This document shows, piece after piece, positions 17,526 to 25,672 of a stretch of 64,000 bases of DNA. The DNA is from JACJYM01 sp965230495. GTDB taxonomy: Bacteria > Bacteroidota > Bacteroidia > Chitinophagales > Saprospiraceae. The notes beneath the pieces were generated by a model. The model saw only the letters and a list, made by a program, of their open reading frames with translations, had not been told where the DNA came from and did no database searches. Location: assembly GCA_965230495.1 (NCBI GenBank), contig OZ246004.1:3162001-3226000 (forward strand). The letters are read 5' to 3'. Within the stretch, counting starts at the first letter, position 1, and each line of letters opens with the position of its first letter. Position numbers and translations under genes: made by a program.

Positions 17526-17762
17526 ATGTCAGAAATCGCAGAAAAAGTTAAAAAGATCATCGTAGACAAACTAGGTGTAGATGATGCGGAAGTTACCAAT
17601 GAAGCAAGCTTCACGAATGATTTAGGAGCAGATTCTTTGGATACTGTAGAGTTGATAATGGAATTTGAAAGAGAATTCGATTTGTCAATTCCTGATGAAG
17701 AAGCGGAGAATATTCAAACTGTAGGAGCAGCTATTGAATACCTAGAGTCACAGAAATCTTAA
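17526..17762 (+). CDS. acpP: Acyl carrier protein
   Basis: This 78-residue acidic helical protein carries growing acyl chains on a phosphopantetheine arm. The attachment site is S37 in LGADSLDTVELIMEFE, the standard DSL motif. Length and the closing helix match housekeeping AcpP. It is followed by a strong terminator and then fabF, the usual Bacteroidota order acpP-fabF-rnc. The upstream region has TTTG, 20 bp, then TATTTTG, one base short of the consensus -7 element; this may be its promoter. Confidence 0.97.
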   Translation: MSEIAEKVKKIIVDKLGVDDAEVTNEASFTNDLGADSLDTVELIMEFEREFDLSIPDEEAENIQTVGAAIEYLESQKS

Positions 17763-17785
17763 AGAATATTTACGATTTAAAATAT

Positions 17786-17814
17786 GGCCGTTATTCTAAA
17801 ATAACGGCCTTTTC
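17786..17814 (+). terminator. Strong terminator or attenuator after acpP
   Basis: A 10-bp perfect stem GGCCGTTATT/AATAACGGCC (17786-17795 with 17800-17809) has a 4-base loop and is followed by TTTTCTTTT. Its position between acpP and fabF fits the need for much more carrier protein than synthase. Confidence 0.85.
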
Positions 17815-17927
17815 TTTTGAAACACTTAACTTCATACTTATAGAGCCGGAGGAAATAGGGCATTTAAAATAATGTGATATTGATTCGATTTTTATAGTTT
17901 TGAAACACTAACCAAGCGTATTTAAAC

Positions 17928-19175
17928 ATGAGAAGAGTTGTTGTTACAGGAATAGGAGCTTTGACACCTATAGGAAACACGTATTCGGCATATATTGAAG
18001 GATTGAAAAATGGTGTCAGTGGAGCGGCTAATATTACTAAATACGACGCTTCTGAGTTTAGAACTAGATTTGCATGTGAATTAAAAGGCTTTGAACCTGA
18101 GCAATTTATGCATCGGAGAGAAGCACGAAGGATGGATTCTTTTGCTCAATATGCCATGGTTGTAGCAGACGAAGCGATTAACCACAGCAAATTAGATCTT
18201 GAAAAAATAAACTTAGACAGAGTAGGTGTTGTTTGGGGAAGTGGAATTGGTGGTTTTGAAACTATAGAACATGATGTTGCTGAAGCTACTTTAAGAGAAG
18301 GGCCACCAAAATACAGTCCATTCCTAATTCCCAAACTTATATCTGATATTGCTCCTGGCCTTATTTCTATTAAATATGGATTTAGAGGAGTAAATTATGC
18401 TACCGTTTCAGCCTGTGCCTCTTCCACGCACTCCATTGGAGCCTCTTTTGATTACATTAGATTCAATAGGGCGGATATTATGATAACGGGAGGTAGTGAA
18501 GCCGCGGTTACGAAAGCAGGTATGGGAGGGTTTTCTTCTATGAAAGCACTTTCTGAAAGAAATGATGATCCTGGAACTGCCTCGAGACCTTTTGATAGGG
18601 ATAGAGATGGTTTTGTTTTAGGAGAAGGAGCAGGAGCTCTTGTGCTTGAAGAGTTGGGTCACGCTATAAAAAGAGGAGCACCTATATTTGGAGAAATTGT
18701 TGGGGTAGGCATGACTGCCGACGCTCACCACATGACAGCACCACATCCTGAAGGATTAGGTGCACGCAATGTAATGAAACTGGCCATAGAAGACGCGGGA
18801 CTATCGACCAGTGATATAGATTATATCAATGTGCATGGTACCTCTACTCCATTGGGCGATGTAGCTGAAACAAAAGCGATAAAGCAATTGTTTGGAGACC
18901 ATGTTTACAACATGAACATTAGTAGCACCAAATCTATGACAGGACATTTGTTAGGTGCTGCAGGTGCTATTGAAACGATTGCATGCTTGGCGGCCATTAA
19001 TCACGACTTTATTCCTCCAACGATCAATCATTATACAGATGACGAAGATTTAGACCCAAAGATTAATTTTACTTTTAATAAGGCTCAGAAAAGAAAAATA
19101 AATACCGCTCTTTCAAACACATTTGGTTTTGGAGGGCATAATGCTTCTGTAATTATTAAAAGGTATGAAAACTAG
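17928..19175 (+). CDS. fabF: Beta-ketoacyl-ACP synthase II
   Basis: This 415-residue condensing enzyme elongates acyl-ACP with malonyl-ACP in type II fatty acid synthesis. The Cys-His-His triad is complete: C163 in TVSACASSTHSIG, H303 in NVHGTSTPLGD and H340 in KSMTGHLLGAAG. The family pattern FGFGGHNAS closes the sequence. It follows acpP after a terminator and overlaps rnc by one base (TAGTG), so rnc is probably translated from the same message. Confidence 0.97.
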   Translation: MRRVVVTGIGALTPIGNTYSAYIEGLKNGVSGAANITKYDASEFRTRFACELKGFEPEQFMHRREARRMDSFAQYAMVVADEAINHSKLDLEKINLDRVGVVWGSGIGGFETIEHDVAEATLREGPPKYSPFLIPKLISDIAPGLISIKYGFRGVNYATVSACASSTHSIGASFDYIRFNRADIMITGGSEAAVTKAGMGGFSSMKALSERNDDPGTASRPFDRDRDGFVLGEGAGALVLEELGHAIKRGAPIFGEIVGVGMTADAHHMTAPHPEGLGARNVMKLAIEDAGLSTSDIDYINVHGTSTPLGDVAETKAIKQLFGDHVYNMNISSTKSMTGHLLGAAGAIETIACLAAINHDFIPPTINHYTDDEDLDPKINFTFNKAQKRKINTALSNTFGFGGHNASVIIKRYEN

Positions 19176-19900
19176 TGTTTTCTGTTGTTAGAATTTATAA
19201 TAGATATCTGTCAAAGGACAAAGTACTTGTTCAAAAGCTAGTGCCCATTCTGGGTTTTACTCCTAAAAGAATTCATTTATTTAAACTGGCTTTCTATCAT
19301 AAGTCCATGAATTATGATGGAAATAGAAAATATAATAACGAGAGGTTAGAATATTTGGGAGATGCCATACTATCTTCAATAGTAGCTGAATACTTATTTA
19401 AAAAATATCCTAATAAGGCCGAAGGCTTTCTTACAAAGATGAGGGCTAAAATTGTCAAAAGAAAAACCCTCAATTTAATAGCTGATAAGATGGGCTTAGA
19501 TATTATTCTTTCATCATACTCTATGGGAAAGATGAGTAAATCTATGTTGGGTAATGCATTAGAAGCTCTTGTAGGAGCATTGTATATTGAGTTGGGCTAC
19601 GAAAAAACGAAAAACTATATTATCAAAAATGTGTTAATGAAGTATCTCAATGTGCATGAATTAGAAGCATTGGATGATAATTTCAAAAGTATTCTTTTAG
19701 AATGGTGCCAAAAGAATGGCAAAGAGTTAAATTTCAAATTGATAGAAAAATTTAAATATAATAAACGAGATAGATTTAAAGTATCTGTTGATATAAATGG
19801 AGAAGAAATCAGTTATGGCGAAGACTATAATAAAAAAGCAGCAGAACAGCAGGCAGCTAGATTAGGTCTTAAAAAACTAAATATTATCACTTCTAAATAA
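19175..19900 (+). CDS. rnc: Ribonuclease III
   Basis: This 241-residue double-strand RNA endonuclease has the signature NERLEYLGDAIL (E59 and D63 are the metal residues) and a C-terminal double-stranded-RNA-binding domain (about 168-240) ending in KKAAEQQAARLGLKKL. At the second metal site the sequence is MLGNALEALVG, so N127 stands where E. coli has Asp114, while E130 is kept. The start is a GTG overlapping the fabF stop. Place and length match housekeeping RNase III of the phylum. Confidence 0.94.
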   Translation: MFSVVRIYNRYLSKDKVLVQKLVPILGFTPKRIHLFKLAFYHKSMNYDGNRKYNNERLEYLGDAILSSIVAEYLFKKYPNKAEGFLTKMRAKIVKRKTLNLIADKMGLDIILSSYSMGKMSKSMLGNALEALVGALYIELGYEKTKNYIIKNVLMKYLNVHELEALDDNFKSILLEWCQKNGKELNFKLIEKFKYNKRDRFKVSVDINGEEISYGEDYNKKAAEQQAARLGLKKLNIITSK

Positions 19901-19902
19901 TA

Positions 19903-21135
19903 ATGGACTCTCTATCCCAAATAGTTTTAGGAGCAGCAATGGGAGAAGTAGCTGCGGGGAAAAAACTTGGTAATCGAGCCATGGTATGGGGTGCCATTGC
20001 TGGTACTATTCCAGATCTGGATATTATTGCGAATACTTGGATGCCTTATATTGATGCCTTAGCGGCTCATAGAGGGATGTCTCATTCGATTGTATTTGCT
20101 GTTTTTTTCTCTGCTTTGATGGCTTTGTTTTGTAGATGGTTATATGACCAACCCTGGACTGTAGGAAGAGCTTTTAAATGGACAGCTTTTATTTTGGGGA
20201 CTATATTCAGCGTTTTAATAGGAACCATCATTGTGGCTTTTACAGCTATTTTAATAAACAAATATGTCGGTATCATATTGGCGATACCACTTATTTATTT
20301 GAGTTATAAGACTATAAAGTGGCAGTATAGGAATTATCTGACTACTGAAAAATCAATAAATAATGTGGATTTTAATACATGGTATCTCCTTTTCTTTCTT
20401 GCTATTTTTACTCATCCTATTTTAGATAGTTGTACGGTCTACGGGACACAATTGTTTTGGCCTTTTTCAAATATGCGTGTGGCATGGAATATAGTATCAG
20501 TTGCTGACCCAGCTTATACGGTGCCATTTTTGTTTTTCCTTTTGATGGCAGCCTATACATTAAATAATTATAAGAAGAGAAGTCTTTACAATTGGCTTGG
20601 GATTGGGTATAGTCTTTTGTATTTAGTCATGGCATCAGTAAATAAGCTTCACTACAATAGAATCGCAGAAAACACAATTAAAGAGATGGGTTTGGACGCC
20701 AAGAGATATATGACTAATCCTACCATATTGAACAATATTTTGTGGTCTACAACCATAGAGACGGATAGTAGCTATTATCAAGGATTGTACAGTAGGTTTG
20801 ATAAAGAAAAGGTGTTTAAATTAAGTGAAGTACCAAAAAATCATAACCTCATAGAAGACAATGAAAGTGATTATACGATTAAAATTTTGAAATGGTTTAG
20901 TGCAGATTACTATAGTTTAATAGAAAGAGAGGACGGACTATTGCAGCTTAACGATATGAGATATGGTACCTTTAGAGGGGAGGCTAATGGAGAGAACGAC
21001 TATATATTTAAGTTTGTTTTAGATTATAACGAATCGTGTGATTTAGAGGTAAAAAGTGAGAAAAGTGGTCCACCCGAAAATGATGATCCAGACAATATGT
21101 TATCCGATTTAATTAGCAGGATAAAAGGAATATAA
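19903..21135 (+). CDS. Membrane-bound metal-dependent hydrolase (YdjM/DUF457 family)
   Basis: The 410-residue protein starts MDSLSQIVLGAAMGEVAAG, the YdjM/DUF457 opening. The expected His/Asp positions follow in IPDLDI, HRGMSHSIVFA and THPILDSCTVYG. Several transmembrane helices span roughly residues 60-260, and a soluble C-terminal domain of about 150 residues ends the protein. The family is related to phospholipase C-like metal hydrolases and may act on membrane or LexA-controlled substrates, but no reaction is proven. It starts 2 bases after rnc and ends 3 bases before the convergent kmo gene. Confidence 0.85.
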   Translation: MDSLSQIVLGAAMGEVAAGKKLGNRAMVWGAIAGTIPDLDIIANTWMPYIDALAAHRGMSHSIVFAVFFSALMALFCRWLYDQPWTVGRAFKWTAFILGTIFSVLIGTIIVAFTAILINKYVGIILAIPLIYLSYKTIKWQYRNYLTTEKSINNVDFNTWYLLFFLAIFTHPILDSCTVYGTQLFWPFSNMRVAWNIVSVADPAYTVPFLFFLLMAAYTLNNYKKRSLYNWLGIGYSLLYLVMASVNKLHYNRIAENTIKEMGLDAKRYMTNPTILNNILWSTTIETDSSYYQGLYSRFDKEKVFKLSEVPKNHNLIEDNESDYTIKILKWFSADYYSLIEREDGLLQLNDMRYGTFRGEANGENDYIFKFVLDYNESCDLEVKSEKSGPPENDDPDNMLSDLISRIKGI

Positions 21136-21138
21136 AGT

Positions 21139-22500
21139 CTAGGAATAGAAGTCTTTAAGCCTTTTGTCCATCATAGATTTAACTTCAGAAATATCAACCA
21201 ATGAAACGTCATCTATCTTTTTAGCAAATTCCATTAGAATTTTGTCCTGATATCGTCCTTGGAGCATTGCTTGGTGGTACCTAATATCTTCGTTAAAAGT
21301 TACCAAACTATACTTGGAGTAGTAGTCAGGGTAGGTTTGTTCTAATTGTAGTTCAATAGCACGTTTCTTGCCGAAAACAGGATCTGCAGTAGCATCTCTC
21401 ATCTCGTAAAAGTTGTCAATAGCGAGATCTGCAATTCCATCAGCATCTTTTTTTCTTTCATCATCATATTCAGGGATGATTTTATCCCAATCGTCATTAT
21501 ATTTTTTCATAAGAGTATCTAAAACCGTGGTATCTTCGAATGAGGCATTCATTCCTTGCCCATAAAATGGAACAACAGCATGAGCAGCATCGCCCATGAT
21601 AAGGCTCTTATTGTCAACCGACCAGGGAAAACACTTTACGGTAGCTAGGGAACTACTTGGATTATCATGATAATCATTTATTAGATTCGGCATATGCTCT
21701 AAAGCGTTAGGAAACGCTCTTTCGAAAAAGGCAAGTATTTTGTCATCAGTATTCAGTGAGTCGAAAGAATTCTCTCCCTCAAAAGGCACAAATAAGGTGA
21801 CTGTGAAGCTGCCATCCAAATTTGGCAAAGCAATCATCATAAATCCATCACGTGGCCATATGTGTAATGCATTTTTATCAATTCTAAAGCTATTGTCAGG
21901 TCCCGGAGGAATTGATAATTCTTTATATCCTGTATCTAAAAATTGCTGAGAGAAATTAAAACGAAGGGCATTGCTTCTTTTAGACATAGAGGTTCTGACG
22001 GCAGAACCAGCTCCATCTGTTCCAAAAATCAAATCATATTCATAATATTCTTCAGAGCCATCAGGAAGAATAAACTGGGCCTGTCTTTTTTCAAAAAACA
22101 CATTCTTACATGGAGTCTCAAAATGAATGCGAATATTACCTGTTTTTTCTGCTTCATCTAGCAATAGAGCATTTAAGCCTGGACGTGAAATAGAATTTAT
22201 ATAATCTTGCTCTCTACCGCTATATTTCATGAAGTGTGACTTCTTATTAATAGGATGGATCATTCGACCGTACATCGGTATAGCTATTTCTCTTGCCTTT
22301 TCTTCAAGGCCGACTAAACGCAGAGCTTTAAACCCACGATCGGATAAAGCAAGATTAATGGATCTTCCGGCATCTAATTCCTGCTTTCTTAAGTCAGGCC
22401 TTTTTTCAAAAACATCTATTTGATATCCTTTTTGAGCAAGTCTCAAGGCTAGCAAAGAACCACAGAGTCCAGCACCTACTATTGCCACTTTCTTTTTCAT
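21139..22500 (-). CDS. kmo: Kynurenine 3-monooxygenase
   Basis: This 453-residue FAD-dependent hydroxylase turns L-kynurenine into 3-hydroxykynurenine, on the route from tryptophan to quinolinate and NAD. The FAD-binding glycine motif is at the N terminus (VAIVGAGLCGSLLALRLAQ), the second FAD/NADPH motif is FGTDGAGSAVR, and the third is LIMGDAAHAVVPFYGQGMN. I start at the ATG at 22500; an upstream in-frame ATG at 22557 would extend it by 19 charged residues into tgt. It follows tgt by 14 bases. Tryptophan 2,3-dioxygenase is about 15 kb away; kynureninase is not in the window. Confidence 0.93.
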   Translation of the reverse strand: MKKKVAIVGAGLCGSLLALRLAQKGYQIDVFEKRPDLRKQELDAGRSINLALSDRGFKALRLVGLEEKAREIAIPMYGRMIHPINKKSHFMKYSGREQDYINSISRPGLNALLLDEAEKTGNIRIHFETPCKNVFFEKRQAQFILPDGSEEYYEYDLIFGTDGAGSAVRTSMSKRSNALRFNFSQQFLDTGYKELSIPPGPDNSFRIDKNALHIWPRDGFMMIALPNLDGSFTVTLFVPFEGENSFDSLNTDDKILAFFERAFPNALEHMPNLINDYHDNPSSSLATVKCFPWSVDNKSLIMGDAAHAVVPFYGQGMNASFEDTTVLDTLMKKYNDDWDKIIPEYDDERKKDADGIADLAIDNFYEMRDATADPVFGKKRAIELQLEQTYPDYYSKYSLVTFNEDIRYHQAMLQGRYQDKILMEFAKKIDDVSLVDISEVKSMMDKRLKDFYS

Positions 22501-22514
22501 GTATATTGAATTTA

Positions 22515-23645
22515 TTACAGTCTTCTTTTTGTTCTTTCCACCATTTCTTTTTTCCATGTGAAAAAATCGCCTTCAATAATATGATTTCTGGCCTCTTGAA
22601 CCAACCTTAAAAAGAAACTTAGATTATGAAGAGACGCTATTTGTGAAGCAAGTAATTCTCCCACTTTAAATAAATGTCTAAGATAAGCTTTTGAGTGCAA
22701 TCTACTTGTTGGATTTAAGCTATTTTCATCTATTGGGGAAAAGTCGTATTGCCACTTTTTGTTTTTGATATTGATAATACCTTCTTGAGTATATAAAATA
22801 CCATGTCTTGCGTTTCGCGTAGGAAGGACACAATCGAACATGTCGATTCCCAGAGCAATGCATTCTAGAATGTTTTCCGGAAGGCCCACACCCATAAGAT
22901 ATCTAGGTTTACTTATTGGAAGAACATCAGTGACGATATCAGTCATTTCATACATCTCAGGGTGAGGTTCACCTACGGACAAGCCCCCAATAGCATTTAT
23001 TTTTTGGTCTTGGTCCGTTATAAACTTGGCGGATTCCATACGTAAATCCTTAAAAGTACTTCCCTGAACAATCGGAGCAAATGTTTGAGAATAACCGTAT
23101 TCACATTCAGTGCTATCAAAATGATTAATACATCTTTTCAACCATCGATGGGTCATATGCATTGACTTCCTTGCATAGTTATAATCACATGGATAAGGGG
23201 TACATTCATCGAATGCCATGATAATATCAGCACCGATTGCTCTTTGAACATCAATAGCGTATTCAGGAGAGAAAAACAAGTATCTGCCATCAACATGTGA
23301 TTGGAATTTTACGCCTTCTTCTTTGATCTTTCTTCTTCCCGCCAATGAGTATACCTGATAACCTCCACTATCGGTTAAAATAGGTTTGTCCCAACTGATA
23401 AATTTATTTAAACCTCCGGCTTTTTGAATGACTTCAATTCCTGGGCGTATATATAAGTGATAAGTGTTGCCAAGTATTATTTGAGCCCGAATAGGATTTG
23501 TTAATTCATGTTGGTGAACACCCTTAACAGTGCCTTGAGTACCAACTGGCATGAAAATAGGTGTTTCTATCTTTCCGTGATCAGTAGATATAACACCAGC
23601 TCTTGCCTTTGTTCTATCGTCTGAATGAGAAATTGTAAAATTCAT
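22515..23645 (-). CDS. tgt: tRNA-guanine (queuine) transglycosylase lacking the zinc cysteines
   Basis: The 376-residue enzyme exchanges G34 of Asp, Asn, His and Tyr tRNAs for preQ1 in queuosine synthesis. Catalytic features are clear: D92 in ILTDSGGYQVYS, GGLSVGEPHPE, and the nucleophile D268 in DMFDCVLPTRNARHG. In the zinc-binding site of the E. coli type (three Cys and one His) the aligned positions are S309, N311 and S314 within DENSLNPTSRLHSKAYL; only H340 remains. Length is normal and all other motifs are intact, so it is probably functional without that zinc. It lies upstream of kmo in a two-gene unit. Confidence 0.95.
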   Translation of the reverse strand: MNFTISHSDDRTKARAGVISTDHGKIETPIFMPVGTQGTVKGVHQHELTNPIRAQIILGNTYHLYIRPGIEVIQKAGGLNKFISWDKPILTDSGGYQVYSLAGRRKIKEEGVKFQSHVDGRYLFFSPEYAIDVQRAIGADIIMAFDECTPYPCDYNYARKSMHMTHRWLKRCINHFDSTECEYGYSQTFAPIVQGSTFKDLRMESAKFITDQDQKINAIGGLSVGEPHPEMYEMTDIVTDVLPISKPRYLMGVGLPENILECIALGIDMFDCVLPTRNARHGILYTQEGIINIKNKKWQYDFSPIDENSLNPTSRLHSKAYLRHLFKVGELLASQIASLHNLSFFLRLVQEARNHIIEGDFFTWKKEMVERTKRRL

Positions 23646-23664
23646 AAGTTCTATTATTGAAAAG

Positions 23665-23672
23665 CAAAAGTA
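23665..23672 (-). promoter_or_regulatory. -7 promoter element of tgt-kmo
   Basis: The minus strand reads TACTTTTG followed by C, matching TAnnTTTG, 20 bases before the tgt ATG. No good -33 element is visible. Confidence 0.45.
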
Positions 23673-23832
23673 ATCTATTAGTTGAGCCCATCAGATTCCA
23701 TTAAGAGAAATTTAATTACGAATACTAGATAGAGTATTACGGATAATATTTAGACAGAATATAGTTCTTCGTTTCATCGCAAATTTGAAGTGTAAACAGA
23801 AAGAAATGTATTATAAATCTAGGAAAAACGAA

Positions 23833-23946
23833 ATGACTAAATTTCTAACGGCCCTGATGTTTTTTTCATTACTGGCTATAATAGATGGCATATGTCAGGA
23901 TGAAAAGAGCAACACACAATCTGAAATCGAAAATATTATTGTCTAA
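23833..23946 (+). CDS. Putative 37-residue secreted micropeptide
   Basis: A short frame starts at ATG 23833 and ends at TAA 23944-23946. It has a signal-peptide-like N terminus (MTKFLTALMFFSLLAIIDG, then ICQ) and a short polar tail of about 15 residues. It ends 18 bases before the SH3b gene, in the same orientation, inside what would otherwise be a 319-base gap between tgt and that gene. It could be a mature peptide of about 15 residues, a leader peptide, or the remains of a longer secreted protein. There is no homology support; confidence rests on the signal peptide and position only. Confidence 0.4.
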   Translation: MTKFLTALMFFSLLAIIDGICQDEKSNTQSEIENIIV

Positions 23947-23964
23947 CACATAAAAAACAAGAAG

Positions 23965-24690
23965 ATGAAAAAGTTAATATTGTTATTCGCACTGATCGCA
24001 ACAACCTTGAATGCATTTGGCACAAATCCCATAGAGGATATTATCATAGGCAAGAAATTTGTAATAGCAGAGTCCGGTTTGAAAATGAGGGTTAAACCCA
24101 ATTTTGAATCACCGACAATAAAGGTTATTAAGTTAGGAGAGAGCTTAAACGTAGTTGAAGATACGGTATGTTACAGTACATTTAATGTAGGTTGGGTGGA
24201 AGGAACTTGGCTAAAAGTGGAACATGAAGGTCGCTTGGGTTATGTCTTTGATGGTTATCTAACAAACCATACTATAATAGATCCTTTTGAATTTGGAGAA
24301 AACTACTCTCTAGGAAATTCTTTACGCAATTGGGCTTTATATAATTTTCCAGTCACAGAAAAAGAAGATACAGTTTTCAATGACACTAGCGTTGAGCGTA
24401 AGCAGGTATTTAGTAATGGCAATACACTTTATAATGTATCAGGTTTTGACTATGATTTTACAGAAATAGTCTTAGAAGAGACAAGTGTGATGGAAGCATA
24501 TTTAATTGTTAAAAGTTTAATTGTCGGACATAATAATAAAGAGACGTTTGGATCGTCCAGTGTTTTTGTGAGAAGTAGTTCTCAATCAATCAATCTTATC
24601 AAAGTATCCAGCCCAATGAACATCAAAATTGAAAAGTTGGGCGACAACAAAGTAAAGGTTAGTGTCAGGGAATTCTTAGAAGGATGTTAG
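23965..24690 (+). CDS. Secreted protein with a bacterial SH3-like domain
   Basis: The 241-residue protein has a signal peptide (LILLFALIATTLNAFG). An SH3b-type domain lies at about residues 30-95: the pattern SGLKMRVKPNFESPTIKVI, then GEWLKV-like VEGTWLKVEH and LGYVFDGYL, is the common SH3_3 arrangement that binds cell-wall or other ligands. The C-terminal 140 residues show no known motif. It is followed by a terminator and preceded by the putative micropeptide, so the two may be one transcript. Function is unknown. Confidence 0.75.
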   Translation: MKKLILLFALIATTLNAFGTNPIEDIIIGKKFVIAESGLKMRVKPNFESPTIKVIKLGESLNVVEDTVCYSTFNVGWVEGTWLKVEHEGRLGYVFDGYLTNHTIIDPFEFGENYSLGNSLRNWALYNFPVTEKEDTVFNDTSVERKQVFSNGNTLYNVSGFDYDFTEIVLEETSVMEAYLIVKSLIVGHNNKETFGSSSVFVRSSSQSINLIKVSSPMNIKIEKLGDNKVKVSVREFLEGC

Positions 24691-24711
24691 CCCTATTATT
24701 ATAATACCCAG

Positions 24712-24755
24712 ACCAATTAGCAGGTTGACTTGGTTGATCTAGCTAATTGGTTTTC
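24712..24755 (+). terminator. Terminator after the SH3b gene
   Basis: ACCAATTAGC (24712-24721) pairs perfectly with GCTAATTGGT (24742-24751), with a 20-base loop, followed by T residues. Confidence 0.65.
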
Positions 24756-24809
24756 AACGACTTTTGTCAATTTTAAATGTTTTAAACCTTAAAATAGACT
24801 AAGATTTGT

Positions 24810-24817
24810 TATCTTTG
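24810..24817 (+). promoter_or_regulatory. -7 promoter element of the starch-synthase-like/DUF4270/glmS run
   Basis: TATCTTTG followed by CAG is an exact, typical Bacteroidota -7 element, 39 bases before the ATG. The -33 position holds only TGTTTT, so that half is weak. Confidence 0.5.
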
Positions 24818-24856
24818 CAGCCATTTTTGACTAAGTTTAAAGCGTAACTATTATAT

Positions 24857-25666
24857 ATGAGTGCTAGAAAATTACTAGTGGTAACACAGGAAATGAACCC
24901 TTATACAGCAATCTCAACAATTTCAGAAACAGTAAAAAACTTACCAAAATATTCAAATGAAAATGGATTTGAGGTAAGGATATTGATGCCACGATTTGGT
25001 GTGATAAATGAAAGAAGACATAGATTGCATGAAGTGGTAAGACTTTCTGGTATGAATATTATCGTAGATGATGAGGATTTTCCTTTGATTATAAAGGTAG
25101 CCTCTCTTCCTGGAGCGAGACTTCAAGTTTATTTTTTAGATAATGAAGAGTTTTTTAAGAGGAAGTTTGTTTTCAAAGATGAGGAAGAAGAATATTTTGA
25201 CGATAATCAGGAAAGAATGGTATTTTTCTGTAAAGGAGCAATGGAAATTGTAAAAAAGTTTGGATGGGCTCCCGATGTGATTCATTGTCATGGTCCTTTT
25301 ACAAGTTTAATTCCTTTATATGCGAAAACGGCTTATAAAAATGATCCTGTTTTCCAGAACAGTAAGGTAATTTATTCTGCCTATGAGGACGAGTTGAGCT
25401 CAAACTTTACCTCTGCATTTTTTGATATAGCTGCTATAAATGATTTAGAGAGCGAAAGTATCGAAAGTTATAAGACCGAAGAAAAGGTCGACCTAAATAA
25501 AGGAGGAATTTTGCATGCTGATGGTGTTGTCGCAGGTAGCGAATCGATTGATATAAACGTTATTAATCCTGAGATAGAAACACCAGTTTTGGACTATACT
25601 GACAACGAAGAATTGCCAAAGGCGTGTATATCATTTTATGATCAATTTATTGAGGAGGACGAATAA
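24857..25666 (+). CDS. Glycogen/starch synthase N-terminal-domain-like protein (single domain)
   Basis: The 269-residue protein resembles the N-terminal Rossmann-like half of GT5 glycogen synthases: LLVVTQEMNPY, then FEVRILMPRFGVINERRHRLHEVVRL, shortened here, and later PDVIHCHGPFTSLIPLY. The ADP-glucose-binding C-terminal half is absent, and the KxGGL substrate loop of active GlgA is replaced by polar residues (TAISTISE). Family members of this length are linked in Bacteroidota to DUF4270 and glmS, as here, which points to envelope sugar metabolism rather than glycogen storage. Catalysis is doubtful; a regulatory or binding role is inference. Confidence 0.75.
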   Translation: MSARKLLVVTQEMNPYTAISTISETVKNLPKYSNENGFEVRILMPRFGVINERRHRLHEVVRLSGMNIIVDDEDFPLIIKVASLPGARLQVYFLDNEEFFKRKFVFKDEEEEYFDDNQERMVFFCKGAMEIVKKFGWAPDVIHCHGPFTSLIPLYAKTAYKNDPVFQNSKVIYSAYEDELSSNFTSAFFDIAAINDLESESIESYKTEEKVDLNKGGILHADGVVAGSESIDINVINPEIETPVLDYTDNEELPKACISFYDQFIEEDE

Positions 25667-25672
25667 AATTCA

